From: Candidatus Omnitrophota bacterium
GTDB taxonomy: Bacteria; Omnitrophota; Gorgyraeia; Duberdicusellales; 4484-171
Length of the DNA: 5,728 bases
Assembly (NCBI GenBank): GCA_023135855.1
Contig: JAGLSH010000050.1
Location: forward strand, 1-5,728
Reading direction: 5' to 3'
Part shown: piece by piece, positions 1 through 4,397 of the stretch
Position numbering within the stretch: position 1 is the first letter of the stretch
Layout of the letters: each line of letters opens with the position of its first letter
Program-made: the position numbers and the translations under genes
Notes under the pieces: generated by a model
The model's database searches: none
The model's input: the letters and a program-made list of their open reading frames with translations, nothing else
Told to the model about the DNA's origin: nothing

Positions 1-19
1 AAATTTTCGAAGAAAATTT
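1..19. repeat. Perfect AT-rich inverted repeat at window edge
   Basis: AAATTTTC (1-8) and GAAAATTT (12-19) are perfect reverse complements around a 3-base centre. A near copy of the left part, AAATTTTCG then A or C then AGAA, occurs at 3357-3369, where it also forms part of an inverted repeat. It lies downstream of groES and directly beside the hairpin at 20-54, so both may belong to one repeat element cut by the window edge. There is no T-run that would make it a clear intrinsic terminator. Its function is unknown. Confidence 0.55.
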
Positions 20-54
20 GATCCTGAACCCGAACGAAAGTGAGGGGAAGGATC
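20..54 (+). repeat. Stem-loop with GAAA tetraloop downstream of groES
   Basis: Read on the plus strand, the outer stem is GATCCT (20-25) with AGGATC (49-54). An inner stem is CCC (29-31) with GGG (44-46), then AC (34-35) with GT (40-41), closed by a GAAA loop (36-39). The unpaired positions inside the stem are GA facing GA (32-33 with 42-43, and 26-27 with 47-48, plus a bulged A at 28). Tandem G.A pairs and GNRA loops are stable in RNA, and on the minus strand they become plain TC mismatches, hence the plus-strand assignment. It may equally be a dispersed intergenic DNA repeat of REP type. No T-run follows, so it is not a standard terminator. Confidence 0.5.
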
Positions 55-71
55 TATTTTCCACATCTAAA

Positions 72-359
72 TTATTCTACAATTCCTAATACATCATCTT
101 CACGAACGATAAGGTAGTCATCTCCATCTATTACTACCTCTGTTCCAGAATACTTTCCGTAAAGTACTTTGTTGCCGACTTTTAAGGATAAAGGCACTAG
201 TTTACCATCAGTGTTCTTTTTTCCTTCGCCTACAGCAATGATTTCGCCTTCTTGAGGCTTTTCTTTTACTGTATCAGGGATTACGATACCGCCCTTAGTC
301 TGTTCCTTAGCTTCAAGCTGCTTAAGTAAAATTCTGTCTCCTAGTGGCTTAAACTTCAT
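72..359 (-). CDS. groES: Co-chaperonin GroES (Hsp10)
   Basis: GroES forms the heptameric lid of the GroEL chaperonin in the cytoplasm and caps the folding chamber in an ATP-dependent cycle. The 95-residue product has the usual full family length. It begins with the classic core strand (PLGDRILLK, residues 5-13), followed by the mobile loop at about 17-33 with the GroEL-binding GGIVIP (23-28) and then PDTVKEKPQEG. The central roof-hairpin region (about 44-60) and the C-terminal half with VLYGKYSGTEV are intact. The ATG start is supported by a GGAGGT ribosome site five bases upstream. The gene is preceded by its own promoter and CIRCE operator, so it is expected to be heat-induced through HrcA. 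groEL normally follows, but no groEL start is visible in the 71 bases left before the window edge. Confidence 0.97.
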   Translation of the reverse strand: MKFKPLGDRILLKQLEAKEQTKGGIVIPDTVKEKPQEGEIIAVGEGKKNTDGKLVPLSLKVGNKVLYGKYSGTEVVIDGDDYLIVREDDVLGIVE

Positions 360-364
360 ATATT

Positions 365-370
365 ACCTCC
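365..370 (-). promoter_or_regulatory. groES ribosome binding site
   Basis: GGAGGT on the minus strand, five bases before the ATG at 357-359. It is the strongest Shine-Dalgarno sequence in the window and fixes the groES start. coaX and uvrB have no comparable site. Confidence 0.9.
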
Positions 371-405
371 TTGAAATATGCCAATAATCTTAGGTTTACA
401 ATCAT

Positions 406-432
406 TTAGCAAGCTCTACCCTAGAGTGCTAA
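406..432 (-). promoter_or_regulatory. CIRCE operator (HrcA binding site) of groES
   Basis: The consensus is TTAGCACTC, nine spacer bases, then GAGTGCTAA. In the direction of groES, the first half-site is a perfect TTAGCACTC (plus-strand 424-432). After exactly nine bases comes GCTTGCTAA (406-414), which matches the second half at seven of nine positions. The operator starts at about the predicted transcription start, so bound HrcA would block initiation, and it would also lie in the mRNA leader. HrcA depends on GroEL for activity, which gives the known heat-shock feedback loop. The hrcA gene is not in the window. Confidence 0.93.
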
Positions 433-438
433 GTTATT

Positions 439-466
439 ACTATATCTATATTGAAATTAATGTCAA
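439..466 (-). promoter_or_regulatory. Sigma-A/sigma-70 type promoter of groES
   Basis: On the minus strand the -35 box is TTGACA (461-466), a perfect match to consensus. After a 16-base spacer comes the -10 box TATAGT (439-444), five of six matching. The predicted start is near 432, the first base of the CIRCE operator, giving a leader of roughly 70 bases before groES. The position relative to CIRCE strongly supports the call. Confidence 0.85.
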
Positions 467-487
467 GAAATTTTTTTTATTTTTTTG
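467..487 (-). promoter_or_regulatory. A-tract upstream of groES promoter, possible UP element
   Basis: Read toward groES, the bases just before the -35 box are two A-runs of seven or eight separated by one T, then TTTC. This is where an UP element would contact the RNA polymerase alpha subunit. The tract overlaps the last codons and stop of coaX, and the A-runs also encode its C-terminal lysines, so base composition alone could explain it. Confidence 0.35.
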
Positions 488-1205
488 AAGGAAGGTTGTG
501 ACTTAAGATTTCAAGACCTTTGAGAACCAATAATGGCTCATATTTAAAGCTAAAGTCTAAATTAGGCATGATTACCTTGGCTTCTCCTCCGGTGACAATA
601 ACTTCTTTATTCTGAGCAATTTTTAGCTTTTTTTTATATTTTTTAACTAAAGAGTTTATCATTAAAGAAAATCCCTCTGTAAGTCCTTTAGCTATGCTGT
701 CTTCAGTGGTAATAGGGATTATTCTTTTTGTCTTCTCAAACTTTGTTTGGTTAGGGAGTAATGCACAGTTAGCAAATACCCTTAAGGTAGATCCGACACC
801 AGGAAGGATTAGACCTCCTTGATAAAGATTGGTTTTGGATAAAAAGTCTAAAGTTATTGCGGTTCCAAAATCTAGGACTAATCGAGTTCCTGAAAAAAGT
901 TTTTTAGCAGCATAAGCGCCAACTAAACGATCCATGCCGATTTGTTTTTTATTATATAATGATTTTATAGGGATCACTACGTCAGGACCTGCTATATACA
1001 CAGGCGCTTCTAAGCTTTTAAAGATTTTAGTAACTTTAGGGACAACTGAGCAAACTAAAACTTTCTCACTTAACTTAAGGTTCAAGGCTCTACTTAAAGA
1101 AGTTTTAGTAACTCCTGAGGTAGGTATTTTTTTAGATCCTTTGAGCTTGCCTTCCTTAAAATGGGCAATATGGATACTTGTGTTTCCTGCATCTACAGCA
1201 ATCAT
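477..1205 (-). CDS. coaX: Type III pantothenate kinase (CoaX)
   Basis: CoaX phosphorylates pantothenate with ATP, the first committed step of coenzyme A synthesis. Type III enzymes are cytosolic dimers of the ASKHA fold, need a monovalent cation, and resist CoA feedback. The 242 residues are close to the usual 245-260. Visible motifs are the N-terminal phosphate loop VDAGNT (4-9), GMDR (90-93) carrying the conserved catalytic-region aspartate, the second phosphate-binding motif LDFGTAITLD (111-120), GGLILPG (130-136), and the C-terminal VTGG (204-207). The ATG start puts DAGNT at its usual place. An in-frame TAA lies 24 codons upstream with no other ATG between, and no clear Shine-Dalgarno site precedes the start. 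The gene lies 67 bases after uvrB and probably shares its transcript. The stop codon touches the A-rich region feeding the groES promoter. Confidence 0.95.
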   Translation of the reverse strand: MIAVDAGNTSIHIAHFKEGKLKGSKKIPTSGVTKTSLSRALNLKLSEKVLVCSVVPKVTKIFKSLEAPVYIAGPDVVIPIKSLYNKKQIGMDRLVGAYAAKKLFSGTRLVLDFGTAITLDFLSKTNLYQGGLILPGVGSTLRVFANCALLPNQTKFEKTKRIIPITTEDSIAKGLTEGFSLMINSLVKKYKKKLKIAQNKEVIVTGGEAKVIMPNLDFSFKYEPLLVLKGLEILSHNLPSKK

Positions 1206-1228
1206 TTGTTTTTCTTTTTTTAATGTTG

Positions 1229-1260
1229 ATGAGTATATGAGTTAATGAGTGAATGTGTGT
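1229..1260. repeat. Four tandem 8-base units between uvrB and coaX
   Basis: Plus-strand units are ATGAGTAT, ATGAGTTA, ATGAGTGA and ATGTGTGT. The first six bases are identical in the first three copies and one base differs in the fourth. The array fills about half of the 67-base gap between the uvrB stop and the coaX start. In mRNA sense it reads as repeated ACTCAT. It could be a small slippage-derived repeat; no function is visible. Confidence 0.5.
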
Positions 1261-1272
1261 ACTATAGTTTTT

Positions 1273-3261
1273 CTACCTATTTACCCTTTCCCTTTTTATT
1301 ATTTTTTTCAATTCTACCACTTTGTCACGTAATTGGGTAGCTTTTTCAAAGTGTAAGTTTTTTGCAGCTATAAACATTTCTTTTTCTAATTGAGCAACAA
1401 CTTCATGAAGCTGGATCTCTTCTCCGTCTAGCTCTAAGCGCTTATTTAAATTATCTTCTTCTTTTAAATAAATCTCTAGGCCAGTCTTGACTGCCTTTTG
1501 AATGCTTTGAGGAGTTATTTTATACTTAACGTTATGGGCTAATTGAATCTTACGTCGACGTCGACTCACGGTAATTGCCTTTTTCATTGATTTGGTGATA
1601 GTGTCAGCATACATGTAAACCTCTCCGTTTAGATTACGAGCACATCTGCCAGCAATCTGAATCAAAGAAGTTGATGAGCGCAGGAATCCTTCCTTGTTAG
1701 CATCAAGGATTGCCACTAAAGATACTTCTGGTAGATCTAGTCCTTCGCGAAGGAGATTAATACCAATTAAGGCATCAATTTTCTTTAGGCGTAAATCTTT
1801 TAAAATTTTTGTACGTTGGAGAGTTTTGATTTCAGAATGAAGATAGGCAACCTTAAGGCCCTCATCTTTTAAGTAATTGCTTAATTCTTCTGACATCCGT
1901 TTAGTAAGCGTAATGATCAAGGTACGTTCATTTTTATTAGCTCGTCTCCTAACCTCTCCAATCAAATCATCAATTTGATTTTTAGTAGACTTAACTGTGA
2001 TTTTAGGATCAGGTAAACCAGTTGGACGAATAATTTGCTCAATTGTCTTACTCTCGGAAGAATCAATCTCAAATTCTCCAGGAGTTGCTGAGACAAATAC
2101 TGTTTTTTTGACAAGAGGCATGAATTCATCAAATCTTAAAGGACGATTATCCAAGCAAGAAGGTAGCCTAAAACCATGTTCAACTAGAGTCTTTTTACGG
2201 GCCCTATCTCCATTATACATGCCACGTATTTGGGGAATAGTTACATGACTTTCATCAATCATCGTAAGAAAAGAACTTGGAAAATAATCAATAAGGCAAT
2301 AGGGGCGTGAACCAGGAGCTCTTTGACTTAAATGACGAGAGTAATTCTCAATACCGTGACAATAACCACATTCTGCTAGCATTTCCATGTCAAAATTAGT
2401 GCGCTGGTTAAGGCGCTGAGCTTCTAGGAGCTTGCCTTCTTTATTCAAAACGAGTAGTCTTTCCTTTAGTTCTGATTTAATAGTTTTAAAGGCTCTGTCG
2501 ATTTTATCTTTACTAATGATAAAATGTTTGGCTGGGTAAATACTTACTTTTTTTAATCCAAGAAATTTTTTTCCACTAAGTGGCTCAAATTCATAAATTT
2601 TTTCTATTGTGTCACCGAAAAATTCTATTCTTATTCCTCGCTCTCTATAGGCTGGAAAAATATCTAGAGTATCGCCTTTAACTCTAAAAGTACTTCTTTT
2701 GAAATCGAGGTCATTTCTTTCATATTGCAAGCTGATTAAATCTTTTAAAACATTTTTTTGGATAATCTCTTGGTCAATTTCCAAGCAAAGAGTTAGATTT
2801 TGATAATTCTCGGGAGCACCAATATTATAGATACATGATACAGAGGCGACCACTATAATATCTCGACGACTGGACAAAGAGCTAGTTGTTGATAGACGAA
2901 GGCGATCCAATTTTTCATTTATCGAAGCATCTTTTTCAATATAAGTATCAGTTTGAGGAATATAGCTTTCCGGCTGGTAGTAATCATAATAGCTTACAAA
3001 ATACTCTACAGCATTTTGTGGAAAAAATTCTTTAAATTCTGCATAAAGCTGGCTAGCTAAAGTTTTATTGTGTGATATAACTAAAACCGGTTGGTTAATT
3101 TTCTCAATCGCACAAGCTAAGCTAAAAGTTTTTCCTGATCCGGTTACGCCAAGAAGAGTTTGAAAACGTTGCCCTCCTTCTATCCCAGCAATTAGTTTTT
3201 TAATAGCTTGAGGTTGATCTCCCGTAGGTTTAAATTTACTAACTAGTTTAAATTTATCCAT
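1273..3261 (-). CDS. uvrB: UvrABC excinuclease subunit B (UvrB)
   Basis: UvrB is the damage-verifying helicase-like subunit of bacterial nucleotide excision repair. It is loaded by UvrA, opens the DNA around the lesion and recruits UvrC. Counting from the ATG, the product is 662 residues, the normal length. Walker A is GVTGSGKT (38-45). The aromatic beta-hairpin region starts at YYDYYQPESYIP (91-102) and runs through IEKDASIN. The DEAD-like box is DESH (336-339), followed by IPQIRGMYNGDRARK, SATPGEFE, INLLREGLDLPEVS (501-514), and motif VI GRCARN (538-543). The C-terminal UVR domain that binds UvrC is at about 616-652. ATG at 3259-3261 is preferred because MDKFKLVSKFKP matches the family N-terminus; a GTG at 3268-3270 would add three residues. 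Neither start has a visible ribosome site, and a GC-rich hairpin lies just upstream. Motif VI usually reads GRAARN, and LDANKEGF usually has D for N. Confidence 0.97.
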   Translation of the reverse strand: MDKFKLVSKFKPTGDQPQAIKKLIAGIEGGQRFQTLLGVTGSGKTFSLACAIEKINQPVLVISHNKTLASQLYAEFKEFFPQNAVEYFVSYYDYYQPESYIPQTDTYIEKDASINEKLDRLRLSTTSSLSSRRDIIVVASVSCIYNIGAPENYQNLTLCLEIDQEIIQKNVLKDLISLQYERNDLDFKRSTFRVKGDTLDIFPAYRERGIRIEFFGDTIEKIYEFEPLSGKKFLGLKKVSIYPAKHFIISKDKIDRAFKTIKSELKERLLVLNKEGKLLEAQRLNQRTNFDMEMLAECGYCHGIENYSRHLSQRAPGSRPYCLIDYFPSSFLTMIDESHVTIPQIRGMYNGDRARKKTLVEHGFRLPSCLDNRPLRFDEFMPLVKKTVFVSATPGEFEIDSSESKTIEQIIRPTGLPDPKITVKSTKNQIDDLIGEVRRRANKNERTLIITLTKRMSEELSNYLKDEGLKVAYLHSEIKTLQRTKILKDLRLKKIDALIGINLLREGLDLPEVSLVAILDANKEGFLRSSTSLIQIAGRCARNLNGEVYMYADTITKSMKKAITVSRRRRKIQLAHNVKYKITPQSIQKAVKTGLEIYLKEEDNLNKRLELDGEEIQLHEVVAQLEKEMFIAAKNLHFEKATQLRDKVVELKKIIKRERVNR

Positions 3262-3271
3262 AATGAGCACG

Positions 3272-3314
3272 TCACTTATAGACGCCCGCCCGAAGCGGGC
3301 AGGAACATAAGTGA
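3272..3314. repeat. GC-rich two-part stem-loop just upstream of uvrB
   Basis: On the plus strand TCACTTAT (3272-3279) pairs with ATAAGTGA (3307-3314), enclosing GCCCGC (3284-3289) and GCGGGC (3295-3300) around a five-base loop. In the mRNA the loop reads UUCGG next to a C, so a C(UUCG)G tetraloop is possible. The structure ends only ten bases before the uvrB ATG, where a ribosome site would be expected. It could hinder or shape uvrB translation, or simply be a dispersed repeat. It is not followed by a U-run in either direction. ATAAGTG is directly repeated at 3307-3313 and 3314-3320. Confidence 0.65.
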
Positions 3315-3326
3315 TAAGTGCGAATT

Positions 3327-3384
3327 ATCCCGATAGCATCAAGAAAATTTAGAATAAATTTTCGCAGAATTTTGTTATCGGGAT
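3327..3384. repeat. Nested inverted repeat, outer 9 bp and inner 9 bp arms
   Basis: The outer arms are ATCCCGATA (3327-3335) and TATCGGGAT (3376-3384), perfect complements. Inside lie GAAAATTTA (3343-3351) and TAAATTTTC (3355-3363), again perfect complements around GAA. The two perfect stems share one centre to within a few bases, with unpaired stretches of 7 and 12 bases between them. This is unlikely by chance and implies a conserved folded element or cruciform. Confidence 0.6.
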
Positions 3385-3414
3385 TGAGCCCTTAAAATTG
3401 TTCGGGTTCCTAAG

Positions 3415-3478
3415 TGCCCCCGAAACATCTAAATACTTAAAAAATTCCACAGAAATTTTTAAAGAATGTTTCAGGGCA
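3415..3478. repeat. Long imperfect hairpin downstream of nadC
   Basis: Outer arms are TGCCCCCGAAACAT (3415-3428) and ATGTTTCAGGGCA (3466-3478): seven bases pair next to the loop side, then five more after a small internal mismatch. The inner part continues with an AT-rich stem, about 3436-3447 with 3452-3463, pairing with one T-T mismatch around a short loop near 3448-3451. The whole makes a hairpin of roughly 64 bases. Confidence 0.55.
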
Positions 3479-3491
3479 AGTTCGGCTAAAT

Positions 3492-3522
3492 CTTTTTCGT
3501 TTCTCTCTGAGAAACTCAAAAG
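3492..3522 (-). repeat. Stem-loop immediately after the nadC stop codon
   Basis: In nadC sense, GTTTCTC pairs with GAGAAAC around AGA (plus-strand 3499-3515). A two-base GA-GA internal mismatch follows, then CTTTT pairs with AAAAG (out to 3492 and 3522). It begins eight bases after the nadC stop. The 3' side is A-rich rather than U-rich, so it is not an intrinsic terminator for nadC; it could protect the 3' end of a processed mRNA or be part of the repeat block. Confidence 0.5.
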
Positions 3523-3530
3523 GCTAAGCC

Positions 3531-4397
3531 TCACTTGATGTATAAGGAAAAATCAATTACTTCAGGAGAGTCAGTAATCATACCTATTGAAACATGATCT
3601 ACGCCACTATTGGCCACAGCTTTTATATTTTTTAAATTTATCCCGCCTGATGCTTCAAGTTTAATCTTTGGGTAATATTTATTACGAAAGCAAACTGCCT
3701 TTTTTAAATTACTTACAGAAAAATTATCAAGCATAATTATATCAGGACTATACTTAAGCACTTCTTTAAATTCCCCTAAACTTTCCACTTCAACTTCTAT
3801 TTTTAAAGAACTTTTTTTTCTTAAAATATTCATTAAATTGCCAAAGCGTTTCTTATTTAACTGTCCTCCAGTTATGTAACCAGCAGCCTTTAAATGATTA
3901 TCTTTGATGATAATCCCGCTAGATAGTGAATCACGATGGTTATAGCCACCACCGGCGCAAACAGCATGCTTTTCTAGAATTCTTAAGTTAGGTATGGTTT
4001 TACGAGTATCTTTAATTTCAATCTTTATACCTTTAGTTTTTTCAACAAATTTTTTTGTTAAGGTAGAAACTCCTGAAAGTAGTGATAGAAAATTTAAAGC
4101 TACCCGTTCCCCAGTAAGAATTGTTTGCAAGCTTCCAGAGATAGAGGCGATATCATCACCCTTTTTAAAAGAATTTCCATCTTTTTTTAAAGCCTTAAAC
4201 ACTATGTTTTTGTTGATTAATTTAAAGACAGTTTTAGCTACTTCTATTCCAGCAAGAGTACCCTTCTCCTGGGCAACAATTATTCCTTTCCCCTTAAGCT
4301 TAGAAGAAATAGCGCAGATAGTAGTTATATCGCTTTGACAACTGTCTTCTTTTAAAGAACTTTTTACAATAGACTGAATATGTTTATTTAAAGACAT
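3531..4397 (-). CDS. nadC: Nicotinate-nucleotide diphosphorylase (carboxylating), quinolinate phosphoribosyltransferase
   Basis: NadC converts quinolinate and PRPP to nicotinate mononucleotide, CO2 and pyrophosphate, the entry to NAD in de novo synthesis; it works as a cytosolic homodimer. The 288 residues are full length. Landmarks are AQEKGTLAGIEVA (42-54), GERVALNFLSLLSG (96-109), DTRKTIPNLR (130-139), GGGYNHR (149-155), KDNH (165-168), the acidic EVEVE strand (201-205), IMLDNFS (221-227), EASGGI (248-253) and VSIGMIT (269-275). These are the PRPP- and quinolinate-binding elements of the family, and no key residue appears lost. The usual GL after NHR is SL here, a minor change. The ATG lies inside the end of valS, with AGGGGGG seven bases before it. 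nadA and nadB, which make quinolinate, are not in the window. Confidence 0.96.
   Translation of the reverse strand: MSLNKHIQSIVKSSLKEDSCQSDITTICAISSKLKGKGIIVAQEKGTLAGIEVAKTVFKLINKNIVFKALKKDGNSFKKGDDIASISGSLQTILTGERVALNFLSLLSGVSTLTKKFVEKTKGIKIEIKDTRKTIPNLRILEKHAVCAGGGYNHRDSLSSGIIIKDNHLKAAGYITGGQLNKKRFGNLMNILRKKSSLKIEVEVESLGEFKEVLKYSPDIIMLDNFSVSNLKKAVCFRNKYYPKIKLEASGGINLKNIKAVANSGVDHVSIGMITDSPEVIDFSLYIK

Larger units (their letters stand above)
3262..3530. repeat. nadC-uvrB intergenic block of nested inverted repeats
   Basis: This gap begins right at the nadC stop and runs to the uvrB start. It contains four separate stem-loops (given individually) covering most of its length, with strong GC patches in an AT-rich setting. 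A GTG-started frame of 61 codons (3349-3534, minus strand) overlaps the nadC stop by four bases and spans three of the stem-loops. I recognise no protein family in it and see no conserved motif, so I treat it as a chance frame through repeat sequence rather than a gene. The block resembles REP- or MITE-like intergenic elements. No clear terminal inverted repeats or target duplication are visible, and no promoter near consensus was found for uvrB. Confidence 0.6.

Noticed and set aside
934..1245. Plus-strand open frame of 103 codons
   Set aside because: It lies antisense to coaX, whose motifs are unmistakable, and has no recognisable domain.
1255..1275. TATAGT-like -10 box before coaX
   Set aside because: There is no acceptable -35 box at the right spacing, so a separate coaX promoter is not supported.
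1552..1566. Palindromic CGTCGACGTCGAC string
   Set aside because: It encodes a run of arginines (SRRRRK) at a place where UvrB is normally arginine-rich, so codon choice explains it.
1997..2248. Plus-strand open frame of 83 codons
   Set aside because: It is antisense to the conserved core of uvrB, so it is a shadow frame.
3272..3314. Intrinsic terminator after nadC
   Set aside because: The stem is GC-rich but no U-run follows on the minus strand, and it lies over 200 bases from the nadC stop, next to uvrB.
3309..3350. Possible uvrB promoter (TTGATG with a 17-base spacer and ACTTAT)
   Set aside because: The -10 matches only about three of six positions and it falls within inverted repeats; too weak to call.
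3994..4338. Plus-strand open frame of 114 codons
   Set aside because: It is antisense to nadC and has no family signature or ribosome site.
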